A DNA stretch of 48,441 bases from Apilactobacillus xinyiensis (GCF_019656235.1 NZ_BPLL01000011.1:1-48441), one strand, 5' to 3'. Shown: positions 7,950 through 17,379, counted from the first letter of the stretch. The notes: generated from the sequence alone by a model not told the origin. Translations and numbers: made by a program.

Positions 7950-8855
7950 TTGAATATTTGTTATTTATTCAGTGGACAGGGAAGTCAATTTCCAAAGATG
8001 GGACAAGATTTATATGAATCTAATCCTATCTATAAAAAAACCATTGATGAAGCATCCAGTGTTTTAAATTTAAACTTAGCAGATCCAGACATTTTTGATA
8101 ATTCTAAGAATACTCAAATCGCAATTTTAACTATGAGCGTTGCAATTTATCGTATTTTATCCGATAAGTTGCCTAAAGCTACAGTTGGCATGGGTTTGAG
8201 CTTAGGTGAGTATAGTGCTTTAGTTGCTGCTAAAGCACTATCTTTTCAATCAGGGCTAAAATTAGTCCATGATCGTTCTATGTATATGGATGAAGCTGGT
8301 GAAAAGAACCCAGGTGCGATGGCAGCTGTTCTAGGAATTAGTCCGGATGATGTTAAGCATGTCTGTGATGAAATTGATGGGGTATATCCCGCTAACTACA
8401 ACACCGCAAAGCAAACGGTCATTGGTGGAACTAAAGATGGTGTTAAAAAAGCTATGGAAACTTTTAAAGCCCAAGGGGTTAAACGAGTTATTCCATTAAA
8501 AGTAGCTGTAGCATCACATACTCCATTAATGCAGCTAGCTTCTGATAAGCTATCCAATCGTTTGGCAGATGAAGATTTCACAGAACCTGAATTTAAGGTA
8601 ATGAGTAATACCACTGCTGAACCTTTTACAGCTGATTCAGTTAAACAGACATTAGTTGAACAATTAATTAATCCAACTCATTTTATGCAAGACCTACAAG
8701 CAATTGAAGATGACGGCATTGATGCATTTATCGAGATTGGACCAGGTAATACTTTGAGTAAATTAGCCAAAAAGACAGTTAAAGGTGTTCCAACATATAA
8801 TGTTGATAGTGTTGATTCACTTAATGATTTACTCAACACATTGAAGGAGGATTAG
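7950..8855 (+). CDS. fabD: Malonyl-CoA:ACP transacylase
   Basis: A 301-aa acyltransferase moving malonyl from CoA to ACP. It shows the N-terminal GQGSQ, the nucleophile elbow GLSLGEYSA with Ser near residue 90, the catalytic His in ASHTPLM near 190, and the C-terminal EIGPGNTLS. A TTG start is set by GGAGTG 7-8 nt upstream. The stop lies 1 nt before fabG, so the two are probably translationally coupled. Confidence 0.95.
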   Translation: MNICYLFSGQGSQFPKMGQDLYESNPIYKKTIDEASSVLNLNLADPDIFDNSKNTQIAILTMSVAIYRILSDKLPKATVGMGLSLGEYSALVAAKALSFQSGLKLVHDRSMYMDEAGEKNPGAMAAVLGISPDDVKHVCDEIDGVYPANYNTAKQTVIGGTKDGVKKAMETFKAQGVKRVIPLKVAVASHTPLMQLASDKLSNRLADEDFTEPEFKVMSNTTAEPFTADSVKQTLVEQLINPTHFMQDLQAIEDDGIDAFIEIGPGNTLSKLAKKTVKGVPTYNVDSVDSLNDLLNTLKED

Positions 8856-8856
8856 C

Positions 8857-9597
8857 ATGGATACTAATGATAAAAAAGTTATTTTAATTACGGGTGCTAC
8901 CAAAGGACTTGGTTTAGCCGATGCTATTAGACTATCTAAAGATAGTAACAACATTGTTATTGCTAATTCACATCGTGAACTATCTGATGCTGAACGTGAT
9001 GAATTACAAAGCAAGTTTGCCAACCCAGTTGATATTTTAGTTGGTGATGTTGCTTCTGAAGATGATGCTAAATCCATGGTAAATGAAGTAGTTGATAAAT
9101 ATGGACGTATTGATGTTTTAATTAATAACGCTGGTATTACTCAAGATACTTTATTAACCAGAATGAAAGCAGATTCATTTAAACAAGTTTTAGACACTAA
9201 TTTATTTGGGGTCTTTAACATGACTAAATTCGCTTTAAAGAATATGCAAAAGAAACGTCAAGGATGCATCATTAACATGGCTAGTATTGCTGGATTACAT
9301 GGTAACTTGGGACAAGCTAACTATTCTGCAAGTAAGGCCGGAATTGTTGGATTAACTAAGACAATTGCTCAAGAAGGAGCATTGCGTGGAATTCGTTGTA
9401 ATGCAGTCGCACCTGGTATGATAACTTCCGATATGACTGCTAAATTAAGTGACAAGAATATTAAAAAGTGGGAAGAACAAATTCCATTGGGTCGCTTTGG
9501 TAATCCTGACGAAGTTGCAGAAGTTGTTGAATTCTTAATTAATAGTAGATATATTACTGGACAAGTAATTACTGTTGATGGCGGTTTAACCATGTAA
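8857..9597 (+). CDS. fabG: 3-oxoacyl-ACP reductase
   Basis: A 246-aa short-chain dehydrogenase reducing 3-ketoacyl-ACP with NADPH. The Rossmann motif is TGATKGLG (residues 13-20). NNAG, a Ser in NMASIAG and the catalytic YSASK follow in order. AAGGAGG lies within the end of fabD. In some lactobacillus clusters fabF follows fabG; here accB follows and fabF is at the operon end. Confidence 0.95.
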   Translation: MDTNDKKVILITGATKGLGLADAIRLSKDSNNIVIANSHRELSDAERDELQSKFANPVDILVGDVASEDDAKSMVNEVVDKYGRIDVLINNAGITQDTLLTRMKADSFKQVLDTNLFGVFNMTKFALKNMQKKRQGCIINMASIAGLHGNLGQANYSASKAGIVGLTKTIAQEGALRGIRCNAVAPGMITSDMTAKLSDKNIKKWEEQIPLGRFGNPDEVAEVVEFLINSRYITGQVITVDGGLTM

Positions 9598-9642
9598 TCA
9601 AAGTTAAATAAGAACAAATCTTAATTAACAGGAGAATCTGTA

Positions 9643-10080
9643 ATGAACGAAAAAGATATCGAAAAATTAATGGATAAGTTTGACAGTTCTAGCATGCAAG
9701 AACTTAAAATCAATGATGAGAACGGTACTAATATTTACTTTAGTAAGTTAAGTAGCAAGAATAGTGGTGATGTTAAGGAAAAAAATACTGTTGCATCTAA
9801 CACACCTGTTCAAAGTACTGATACCAAACCATCTAATTCCAGTAGTAAAATTACTGCACCATTGGTTGGAATTGTGTATTTCTCACCAAGTCCAGAAAAA
9901 CCGGTATACAAAAATATTGGGGACCACGTTAAAAAAGGTGAAGTAGTTTGTGTCATTGAAGCTATGAAAGTTATTAATGAAGTTAAGAGTACGGTAAACG
10001 GTACAATTACTAAAAAAATGACTGATAATGGATCAATGGTTGAATACGATCAACCTATTTTTGAAGTGGAGGAGGACTAA
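9643..10080 (+). CDS. accB: Biotin carboxyl carrier protein of acetyl-CoA carboxylase
   Basis: A 145-aa subunit. A short N-terminal domain (1-40) and a Ser/Thr/Lys-rich linker (about 40-70) lead to a biotinyl domain with the EAMKV motif; Lys109 is the biotinylation site. The biotin ligase gene is in the same operon at 14857. The stop is 2 nt before the next start. Confidence 0.95.
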   Translation: MNEKDIEKLMDKFDSSSMQELKINDENGTNIYFSKLSSKNSGDVKEKNTVASNTPVQSTDTKPSNSSSKITAPLVGIVYFSPSPEKPVYKNIGDHVKKGEVVCVIEAMKVINEVKSTVNGTITKKMTDNGSMVEYDQPIFEVEED

Positions 10081-10082
10081 TC

Positions 10083-10496
10083 TTGGAATATAACGTACAA
10101 GAATTTATTCCACAAAGATATCCATTTCAAATGATTGATAAGATAGAAGAAGTAAAACCAGGAGAGGGCGCAAAAGCAACTAAGCTTTTGAATGTCAACG
10201 AATGGTTTTTTCAAAATCAACACAAAGAATTTGGAATGCCTAGACCTTTAGCAATGGAAATGTTAGCACAAACAGGAGTTGTTTCCTTGCTTTCAATGCC
10301 TGAGTATAAAGGACGTAACGTTTTCTTTGGTGGAATCAAAAATGCTACTTTTGAAGACAGTTTTAGACCTGGTGATAAATTAGATTTAGCTGTCGAAATG
10401 ATTAAGCTAAAACGTAATATTGGTGAAGGCCATGGCACGATTACTAGAGACGGCAAAATTATTTGTGAAGCTAATTTAATTTTTGCGATTGAATAG
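10083..10496 (+). CDS. FabZ-like 3-hydroxyacyl-ACP dehydratase, divergent active-site loop
   Basis: A 137-aa hot-dog-fold protein, clearly FabZ-like at both ends (IPQRYPFQMIDKI; the FRPGDKLDLAVEM segment). The normal GHFPGNPVMPG loop, intact in the second FabZ of this operon, is here NQHKEFGMPRP, one residue shorter. A His (H47) and the Glu of the central helix (E59) remain. Such a copy between accB and accC occurs in other lactobacillus clusters. It may be a dehydratase of different specificity or a FabN-like dehydratase/isomerase for unsaturated fatty acids, but nothing here proves that. TTG start after GGAGGAGG. Confidence 0.8.
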   Translation: MEYNVQEFIPQRYPFQMIDKIEEVKPGEGAKATKLLNVNEWFFQNQHKEFGMPRPLAMEMLAQTGVVSLLSMPEYKGRNVFFGGIKNATFEDSFRPGDKLDLAVEMIKLKRNIGEGHGTITRDGKIICEANLIFAIE

Positions 10497-10517
10497 CTTT
10501 GAATTAAGGGTGATTTA

Positions 10518-11894
10518 ATGTTTAAGAGAGTTTTAGTCGCAAATCGTGGCGAAATTGCGGTACAAATTATACGCTCGTTACATGAAATGAATATCGAAGC
10601 AGTGGCAGTTTATTCTACAGCTGATAAAGATAGTATGTTTGTTAAACTAGCTGACCAATCTGTTTGTATTGGTGGTCCATTTCCCAATGAATCATATTTG
10701 GATATGCCATCCATAATTGATGCAGCCTGTTTAACTGATTGTGATGCAATTCATCCTGGTTATGGCTTCCTTTCTGAAAATTCTGAATTTGCTGAATTGT
10801 GTGAGCAATGCCATATTAAGTTTATTGGCCCCAGTTCTAAGGTCATTGACTCAATGGGTAACAAGTCACATGCTAAAGCAGCCATGAAAAAAAGTGGAGT
10901 TCCAACTATTCCAGGTAGTGATGGATTTATTAAAGACATTGATGAAGCAATGAAAATTGCTAATGAAATTGGTTATCCAGTAATGCTTAAAGCTGCAGCT
11001 GGTGGTGGTGGAAAAGGGATTAGAAAGATTTCTAATGAAGATGAATTAAAACAAGTTTTTGCCACTACTAAGCGTGAAGCTAAAATGTCATTTGGTGACG
11101 ATGCATTGTACATGGAAAAAGATTTAAGCAATGCCAAACATATTGAAATGCAAGTTATTGCTGACCAATTTAGTAACGTAGTGTATTTTCCAGAACGTGA
11201 TTGTTCATTACAACGTGAGCATCAAAAAATTCTGGAAGAGAGTCCATGTATGAAAGTGTCTCCAGAACAACGACATTACTTGGGTAGTTTAGTCACTAAG
11301 GCTACTAAGGAAATTGGTTATGAAAACACCGGAACTTTTGAATTCTTATTAGATGAAGAAAATATGAAGTTCTATTTCATGGAAATGAATACACGTTTGC
11401 AAGTAGAGCATACAGTAACCGAAGAGGTTGCTGGTGTACAGCTAATTAAAGATCAAATCTTAGTTGCTGAAGGTAAAGAACTACCATTTAAACAATCTGA
11501 TATTCGAGAAGATAGTTATGCTATTGAATGTCGTATTAACGCAGAAGACCCACAAAATGGTTTTTTACCTTCACCGGGTAAGATTACTAAATTGAGTTTT
11601 CCATTTGGAACTAAAGGAGTAAGAATTGACTCCGGAGTAGAAGAGGGTAGTGTTATTTCACCTTTTTATGATTCAATGATTGCTAAGATTATTGTTCATA
11701 TGCCTACCAAAGAGCAAGCGATTACTAAGATGAAACGAGTAATTCAAGAGTTTGAAATTGAAGGTGTTAAAACAAACCGACAATTTTTATGTGACTTATT
11801 AGAAGATAAGAACTTTAATGATTCTAATTTTAATAATTTATATATTGAAAACTCATTCTTGAAAGAGTGGTTGAAGAAATTTGACACAAAATAA
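10518..11894 (+). CDS. accC: Biotin carboxylase subunit of acetyl-CoA carboxylase
   Basis: A 458-aa ATP-grasp enzyme that carboxylates biotin on AccB using ATP and bicarbonate. It has the N-terminal RVLVANRGEIAVQIIRS, the glycine loop GGGGKGIRK near 160-170, EMNTRLQVEHTVTE near 290-300 and the typical C-terminal domain. Full length for the family. It overlaps accD by 14 bp. Confidence 0.96.
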   Translation: MFKRVLVANRGEIAVQIIRSLHEMNIEAVAVYSTADKDSMFVKLADQSVCIGGPFPNESYLDMPSIIDAACLTDCDAIHPGYGFLSENSEFAELCEQCHIKFIGPSSKVIDSMGNKSHAKAAMKKSGVPTIPGSDGFIKDIDEAMKIANEIGYPVMLKAAAGGGGKGIRKISNEDELKQVFATTKREAKMSFGDDALYMEKDLSNAKHIEMQVIADQFSNVVYFPERDCSLQREHQKILEESPCMKVSPEQRHYLGSLVTKATKEIGYENTGTFEFLLDEENMKFYFMEMNTRLQVEHTVTEEVAGVQLIKDQILVAEGKELPFKQSDIREDSYAIECRINAEDPQNGFLPSPGKITKLSFPFGTKGVRIDSGVEEGSVISPFYDSMIAKIIVHMPTKEQAITKMKRVIQEFEIEGVKTNRQFLCDLLEDKNFNDSNFNNLYIENSFLKEWLKKFDTK

Positions 11895-12693
11895 TTCTGA
11901 AGAACAAGATTTGCAAACTTTAATGGATAAAATTCCAGATAATTTATGGGTTAAGTGTCCATTTTGTAAAGCAAGTTTTTATAGAAAAAAATTAGGCAAG
12001 TATTATGAATGTCCTGAATGTAGTTTTGGTTTTAGGATTGGTCATGAAAAACGAATTTCATTAATTTGTGATGAATTTACTCCCATTAATGCTGATTTAA
12101 AAACATCAAGTCGTTTTGATGATGAAAAATATTTAAGTAAATTAGATAAATCTCGTAAGATTACAGGCTTGAATGAAGGTGTTCAAACCGGAATCGGTAA
12201 AATTGGGCAACAATCATTTGGAATTGCAGTTATGGACTGGCGTTTTATCATGGGAAGTCTTGGAACTGCAACTGGTGAAAAACTTACGCGTTTGTTCGAA
12301 AAGTGTACTGATGAAAACCTTCCAGTAGTTGTTTTCTCTGCTTCAGGTGGGGCAAGAATGCAAGAAGGTATTCATTCATTAATGCAAATGGCCAAAGTTT
12401 CTCAAGCAGTTGCTGACCATTCTAAAAAAGGTCTGTTGTACATATCTGTATTAACTGATCCAACGACTGGTGGAGTAACGGCTAGTTTTGCAATGGAAGG
12501 CGATATTAACATTTCTGAACCACATACTTTAATTGGTTTTGCTGGACGTCGAGTAATTGAAAAGACAATTCAACAACGTCCACCAAAAGATTTTCAAAGA
12601 GCTGAAACCTTGTTAAAAAACGGCTTTTTGGATGCAATTGTTAAACGTTCAGAAATGAAATCTACATTGGCTAAGTTATTAGCATGGAACTAG
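11881..12693 (+). CDS. accD: Acetyl-CoA carboxylase carboxyltransferase beta subunit
   Basis: A 270-aa crotonase-fold subunit with an N-terminal zinc ribbon of four cysteines (C26, C29, C44, C47). Motifs FSASGGARMQEG and DPTTGGVTASFAMEGDI form the carboxybiotin/acyl-CoA site. The TTG start lies inside accC, so translation is coupled to it. It pairs with AccA, encoded next. Confidence 0.95.
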   Translation: MTQNNSEEQDLQTLMDKIPDNLWVKCPFCKASFYRKKLGKYYECPECSFGFRIGHEKRISLICDEFTPINADLKTSSRFDDEKYLSKLDKSRKITGLNEGVQTGIGKIGQQSFGIAVMDWRFIMGSLGTATGEKLTRLFEKCTDENLPVVVFSASGGARMQEGIHSLMQMAKVSQAVADHSKKGLLYISVLTDPTTGGVTASFAMEGDINISEPHTLIGFAGRRVIEKTIQQRPPKDFQRAETLLKNGFLDAIVKRSEMKSTLAKLLAWN

Positions 12694-12705
12694 GAGGACA
12701 TTATT

Positions 12706-13476
12706 ATGACTAAATCAGCATATGATCGCGTAATGGCTGCAAGAAGTTCTAATAAAATTAGTATCCATGATTTGGTAGCTGGTCTAACCGATGATTTTAT
12801 AGAACTACATGGTGATCGAGCTTATGGCGATGATCCAGCAGTTTATGCAGGAATTGGAACTATTGACGGATTGCCAGTTACAATTACTAGTATTCAAAAG
12901 GGATTTGATACAGATTCCAACATTGAACGTCATTTTGGCTCAGCTGAACCAGATGGTTACCGTAAGGCATTGCGCTTAATGAAACAAGCTGAAAAATTTA
13001 ATCGACCAATTATTAATTTAATTAATACACCAGGAGCCTATCCTGGCGTTGATGCTGAATATCATGGTCAAGGATATATGATTGCTCAATCAATTATGCA
13101 AGGATTAAATTTATCAGTACCATACATTAGTATAATTGTTGGTGAAGGTGGTAGTGGTGGTGCTTTAGCACTTGCTGTTGGTGATTGTGTATGGGCTATG
13201 GAAAATAGTGTTTATTCAATTTTATCGCCAGAAGGATATGCCACCATTTTATGGAAAGATTCAAGTAGAGCCGCTGAGGCTGCTGAACAAATGGGATTAA
13301 CCCCCGAAGATTTAATTGAAAATGGAATCATTGATAAAATAATTCCAGAAGTATGTGATACAGAAACAATTAATAGTTTAAAAAATGAATTATTGAAAAA
13401 AATAAACGAACTAAAGAAACTACCTAAAGATGAACTGTTAGACAACCGTCATAAACGTTATCGAAAGTTTAACTAA
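12706..13476 (+). CDS. accA: Acetyl-CoA carboxylase carboxyltransferase alpha subunit
   Basis: A 256-aa crotonase-fold partner of AccD. Motifs are DFIELHGDRAYGDDPA, the oxyanion region NTPGAYPGVDAE and the glycine-rich GEGGSGGALALAVGD. It is shorter than the E. coli protein (about 319 aa) because the N-terminal helical region is reduced, as is usual in lactobacilli. AGGAGG precedes the ATG. Confidence 0.95.
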   Translation: MTKSAYDRVMAARSSNKISIHDLVAGLTDDFIELHGDRAYGDDPAVYAGIGTIDGLPVTITSIQKGFDTDSNIERHFGSAEPDGYRKALRLMKQAEKFNRPIINLINTPGAYPGVDAEYHGQGYMIAQSIMQGLNLSVPYISIIVGEGGSGGALALAVGDCVWAMENSVYSILSPEGYATILWKDSSRAAEAAEQMGLTPEDLIENGIIDKIIPEVCDTETINSLKNELLKKINELKKLPKDELLDNRHKRYRKFN

Positions 13477-13522
13477 ACGTAATTTCTAATAATGATTTTA
13501 TTAATTTAGGAGGCCAAATCTG

Positions 13523-14284
13523 ATGGCAGGAATCTTAGACGGAAAACGAATTGTTGTAATGGGAGTTGCTAATAGACGTAGTATTGCTTGGGGTTGTGCA
13601 AAATCCCTAATGGATCAAGGTGCACAAGTTATTTTGACTTACCAAAATGATCGTTTAAAACGCCAATTAGAAAAAATTTCACCAGAAGGCACACCAATGA
13701 TTCAATGTGATGTTGCTGAAGATGTTAACGTAGAAAATACTTTTAATAAAATTAAAGAAGACTACGGGAACATTGACGGAGTTTTGCATGCAATTGCATA
13801 TGCTGACAAAAAGACCTTGTCTGGTGGAGTTATTGACGTTGAAAAAGATGGTTATAACCTTGCTCAAGACATTAGTGCATATTCACTAATTGCTGTTTCA
13901 AGATATGCAAGTAGAATTATGAACGAAGGTGGAAGTATTGCTACCTTAACTTACATGGGATCTACTAGAGCTATTCCATCATATAATATGATGGGAGTTG
14001 CTAAAGCTGCACTTGAAGCTAATGTTAGATACTTAGCTCGTGATTTGGGTGATAAGGGTATCCGTGTAAATGCTATTTCTGCTGGTGCTATTAAGACCCT
14101 AGCTGTTACAGGAATTAAAAATCACGGAGACTTACTTAAGGAATCTGAAATTCGTACTGTTGATGGTAAGAGTGTAGATATTTTCCAAATTGGTGGAACT
14201 GCCGCTTTCTTGATGAGTGACCTATCTTCAGGAATTACTGGTGACTTAATTTACGTTGATAAGGGTGTTCATTTATTATCATAA
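13523..14284 (+). CDS. fabI: Enoyl-ACP reductase (NADH)
   Basis: A 253-aa short-chain-dehydrogenase-like enzyme performing the last reduction of each elongation cycle. The modified nucleotide motif GVANRRSIAWG near residue 15 and the Y-x6-K pair in YNMMGVAKAALE identify FabI rather than FabK or FabL. This is the target family of triclosan-type inhibitors. AGGAGG lies upstream. Its end is followed by the PPTase start 1 nt later. Confidence 0.95.
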   Translation: MAGILDGKRIVVMGVANRRSIAWGCAKSLMDQGAQVILTYQNDRLKRQLEKISPEGTPMIQCDVAEDVNVENTFNKIKEDYGNIDGVLHAIAYADKKTLSGGVIDVEKDGYNLAQDISAYSLIAVSRYASRIMNEGGSIATLTYMGSTRAIPSYNMMGVAKAALEANVRYLARDLGDKGIRVNAISAGAIKTLAVTGIKNHGDLLKESEIRTVDGKSVDIFQIGGTAAFLMSDLSSGITGDLIYVDKGVHLLS

Positions 14285-14285
14285 T

Positions 14286-14852
14286 ATGAACATCTATGTA
14301 GATAATATTAACAATCCGATTTATCAAGATGAGTTTATTCAAAGAAAAGTTGATTTTAATAAATTTCATACTCGACAAAAGATTGTAGGTCAACATTTAA
14401 AGGCTAAGTTCTTAGGTTTGTCATATCATGAAGTTTTAAATGGAACCCCATTTGTTAATAAGCAACATAATAAACCATATTTAAAATCCAAAAAATGCTT
14501 TTTTAATGTCTCTAACTCGTATGACTTGGTTATTTTAGTAACTAGTAGTCATGATGTTGGCGTAGACATTGAAAAAAAACGTTCATTTTCATATAAACGG
14601 ATTGCTAGAGCTTTTAATTCGGATGAATTAGAATATTTAGCTAATGCTAAAAATGAATATATGACTTTAAAATTATGGACGATTAAAGAAGCTGTTTTAA
14701 AACAGATTGGAGTTGGCTTATCTGGAAATCCTAAAAGTGTGCATATTAATTTGGATAACTTAGAATTTGCTAAGCGTAATAACTGCATTTATCACTTGCA
14801 TGATTTAGATTTGTTTAATGATTATCTAGGTACTATAGCTACAAAAGTATAA
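14286..14852 (+). CDS. 4'-phosphopantetheinyl transferase (Sfp/AcpS superfamily)
   Basis: About 188 aa. It shows the superfamily signature GVDIEKKR and WTIKEAVLKQIG, which bind Mg and CoA. Its place after fabI suggests that it converts apo-ACP (acpP, 7678) to holo-ACP. I chose ATG 14286, 1 nt past the fabI stop. A TTG at 14256 is open but has no RBS and would overlap fabI by 29 nt. The only RBS-like GGGTG is about 19 nt upstream, so translation probably depends on coupling to fabI. Confidence 0.88.
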   Translation: MNIYVDNINNPIYQDEFIQRKVDFNKFHTRQKIVGQHLKAKFLGLSYHEVLNGTPFVNKQHNKPYLKSKKCFFNVSNSYDLVILVTSSHDVGVDIEKKRSFSYKRIARAFNSDELEYLANAKNEYMTLKLWTIKEAVLKQIGVGLSGNPKSVHINLDNLEFAKRNNCIYHLHDLDLFNDYLGTIATKV

Positions 14853-14856
14853 GAAT

Positions 14857-15633
14857 GTGATTTTTGTGGATAAAAGCAAGCTTTATAAGCTACTGAATGC
14901 TGATTTTAAACCGCATGTTGAGTTGTTTAATAAGTTAAATTCGACTAATCAATATTGTTTAGATCAAAAAATTATTAATGAAACAATAGTAGTTGCTGAT
15001 GAACAAACTGCTGGTAGAGGGCAGCGAGGACATAGTTTTTATTCTCCTAAACATACGGGAATTTATTTTTCGATTGTTTTACCTGTGTCTAGTCGATTTT
15101 TAATGAATCCAGGTATTTTAACGATTGGAATTGGAATAGCTGTATCTAAGGCAATTTATCAAATTAGTGGAATTCAAGTTGGTCTAAAATGGATCAATGA
15201 TATTTATTTTAAACACCATAAATGTGCTGGCATTTTAGTAGAAACTAATGTAAACGAAAAAAATCATATTCAAAGCTTTGTTATTGGAGTGGGGATTAAT
15301 CTATATCCCAATGATTTTCCAAGCGAAATTAGTCATCGAGCTGGTTTTTTATTCAGTAAAAATAACTTTTCTAATGAAAAGATTATTGCTGAGATTTACA
15401 ATAATATAGTTAATATGTATTTTAATCAGTCCCAAGATTATATATTAGATAGTTATCGAAATATGTTAATATGGGTTGGTAAAAAAGTGCAAATTAATAT
15501 TGAAAATATTGGATTAGTTAAAGGAACTTTGCAGGGGATAGATGAAATGTCTAGATTGCTATTAAAAGCAGATTCTGGAAAGTTATATCACTGTAATTAT
15601 TCTGATTCCTCTAATCTTAGACTTATAGAATAA
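14857..15633 (+). CDS. birA: Biotin--[acetyl-CoA-carboxylase] ligase, without DNA-binding domain
   Basis: A 258-aa enzyme that attaches biotin to AccB through biotinyl-AMP. It shows the adenylate motif AGRGQRGHSFYSP, KWINDIYF (usually KWPND), and GVGINLY, then a small beta C-terminal domain. It has no N-terminal helix-turn-helix, so it should be ligase only, not a repressor as in E. coli. GTG start. Location in the operon beside accB fits its function. Confidence 0.9.
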   Translation: MIFVDKSKLYKLLNADFKPHVELFNKLNSTNQYCLDQKIINETIVVADEQTAGRGQRGHSFYSPKHTGIYFSIVLPVSSRFLMNPGILTIGIGIAVSKAIYQISGIQVGLKWINDIYFKHHKCAGILVETNVNEKNHIQSFVIGVGINLYPNDFPSEISHRAGFLFSKNNFSNEKIIAEIYNNIVNMYFNQSQDYILDSYRNMLIWVGKKVQINIENIGLVKGTLQGIDEMSRLLLKADSGKLYHCNYSDSSNLRLIE

Positions 15634-15654
15634 TATCAATAAGGAGTGCTGATT

Positions 15655-16098
15655 TTGAGCGTACTAAACACAACAGAAATTATGGATTTAATTCCTAACC
15701 GTTACCCTATTTTATACATTGACAAGGTGGAAGAATTAGTTCCTGGCGAAAAAATCGTTGCAACTAAAAACGTTACAATTAATGAAAATTACTTCCAAGG
15801 ACATTTCCCTGGTAACCCTGTAATGCCTGGAGTATTAATTATTGAATCTATGGCACAAGCTGCTTCTATTTTAATTCTTAAGAGTGAAAAGTATAAAGAT
15901 AAGACAGCTTACATGGGTGAAATTAAAAACGCTAAATTTAGAAAAATGGTTAAACCAGGTGATGTAATTACTTTTGAAATCATCATGGGTAAACAAAAGA
16001 AAAACATGGGAGTTGTTGATTGTACAGCATACGTTGATGACAAGAAAGCTTGCCAAGCACAATTAACTTTCATCGTTCCTGATGTTAAACGTAAATAA
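15655..16098 (+). CDS. fabZ: 3-hydroxyacyl-ACP dehydratase
   Basis: A 147-aa hot-dog-fold dehydratase with the canonical active site: H50 in YFQGHFPGNPVMPG and E64 in IIESMAQ. I use the TTG at 15655 because AAGGAG (15641-15646) is 8 nt upstream; a GTG at 15646 overlaps that RBS. This is the orthodox FabZ of the operon, in contrast to the copy at 10083. Confidence 0.95.
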   Translation: MSVLNTTEIMDLIPNRYPILYIDKVEELVPGEKIVATKNVTINENYFQGHFPGNPVMPGVLIIESMAQAASILILKSEKYKDKTAYMGEIKNAKFRKMVKPGDVITFEIIMGKQKKNMGVVDCTAYVDDKKACQAQLTFIVPDVKRK

Positions 16099-16112
16099 AG
16101 GAGGACATTAAA

Positions 16113-17351
16113 ATGCAACAACATAGAGTTGTAGTTACCGGAATGGGTGCTGTTAGTCCTTTAGGTAATGATTTAAATTCATTTTTAGATGGTATTTTTG
16201 CTTCTAAAACAGGTATTGCTCCAATTACGCATTTTGATGCTAGTGAAACTGGTGTTACATTAGCTGCAGAAGTAAACGATTTTGACCCACTAAAACGTTT
16301 AGATAAAAAAGTTTCTAAACGTATGGATAACTTTTCTAGATATGCTGTTTACTCTGCCATGGAAGCTATGGAAAATGCTGGATTGAGTAAGGGTGATTAT
16401 AACCCTTATGACTTAGGTGTTATTTATGGTTCAGGAATTGGTGGTTTAACAACTATCCAAGAACAAGCTATTAAGATGAGTAAAAAAGGTCCAGGTCGTG
16501 TTTCACCATTCTTCGTACCTAACTCAATTATTAACATGGCTGCTGGTAACATTTCTATTAATTTAGATGCTAGAAACACCAGTCAAGCAATTGTTACTGC
16601 TTGTTCTTCTGGAACTAATGCAATTGGTGATGCATACGAACATATCAAAAATGGTAAAGCCAAATTAATGATTACAGGTGGTTCTGAAGCTTCAGTTAAT
16701 GAACTTGGAATTGCTGGTTTTGCTGCTTTATCTGCATTATCAACATCTGAAACTGTTGAAGGCGGTTCAATTCCATTTGATAAGAACAGAAATGGTTTTG
16801 TTATGGGTGAAGGTGCTGGTACATTAATCCTTGAAGATTATGACCATGCTAAAGCTCGTGGAGCTAAGATTTTAGGTGAAATCGTAGGTTATGGAACTAC
16901 AAGTGATGCTTATCATTTGACTGCTCCTAGACCTGATGGTGCCGGTGCCATTGCTGCTATGAAACAAGCAGTTGATGAAGGTGACATTAAAACTTCTGAC
17001 TTAGACTACGTTAATGCTCATGGAACTAGTACACATGCTAATGATTCTGCTGAATCTAAAGCTATTAGTACTTTGTTCGGTGACAATGATCATATTAAAG
17101 TAAGTAGTACTAAGGGAATGACTGGTCATGCTCTAGGTGCTGCTGGTGCTTTAGAAGCTGTAATTACAGTTGGTGCATTGAATCGTGGTCAAATGCCAGT
17201 TAACGTTGGTGTTAAAGAACAAGATCCTGAATGTGATGTTACTTTAGTAAATGAAGATAACAAAAAATCAGATGTTAAAACTGCTATCAGTAATTCATTT
17301 GGTTTTGGTGGTCATAATGCTGTACTTGCATTCAAAAAATATAGTGAATAA
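16113..17351 (+). CDS. fabF: Beta-ketoacyl-ACP synthase II
   Basis: A 412-aa condensing enzyme for chain elongation. The nucleophile Cys is in TACSSGTNAIGDA near residue 164, and the two catalytic His are in NAHGTSTHAND and GMTGHALGAAGA. It closes the operon and is followed at once by a terminator. GGAGG lies upstream. It is the only elongating ketoacyl synthase in the window. Confidence 0.96.
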   Translation: MQQHRVVVTGMGAVSPLGNDLNSFLDGIFASKTGIAPITHFDASETGVTLAAEVNDFDPLKRLDKKVSKRMDNFSRYAVYSAMEAMENAGLSKGDYNPYDLGVIYGSGIGGLTTIQEQAIKMSKKGPGRVSPFFVPNSIINMAAGNISINLDARNTSQAIVTACSSGTNAIGDAYEHIKNGKAKLMITGGSEASVNELGIAGFAALSALSTSETVEGGSIPFDKNRNGFVMGEGAGTLILEDYDHAKARGAKILGEIVGYGTTSDAYHLTAPRPDGAGAIAAMKQAVDEGDIKTSDLDYVNAHGTSTHANDSAESKAISTLFGDNDHIKVSSTKGMTGHALGAAGALEAVITVGALNRGQMPVNVGVKEQDPECDVTLVNEDNKKSDVKTAISNSFGFGGHNAVLAFKKYSE

Positions 17352-17352
17352 T

Positions 17353-17379
17353 AAAAAAGACCTTTTTAGGTCTTTTTTT
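17353..17379 (+). terminator. Intrinsic terminator of the fatty-acid operon
   Basis: AAAAAAGACCT (17353-17363) pairs with AGGTCTTTTTT around TTTT, and the T-run continues. Confidence 0.92.

Noticed and set aside
14256-14285. TTG 14256 as the PPTase start
   Set aside because: No RBS, and a 29-nt overlap with fabI; ATG 14286 begins a normal family N terminus.
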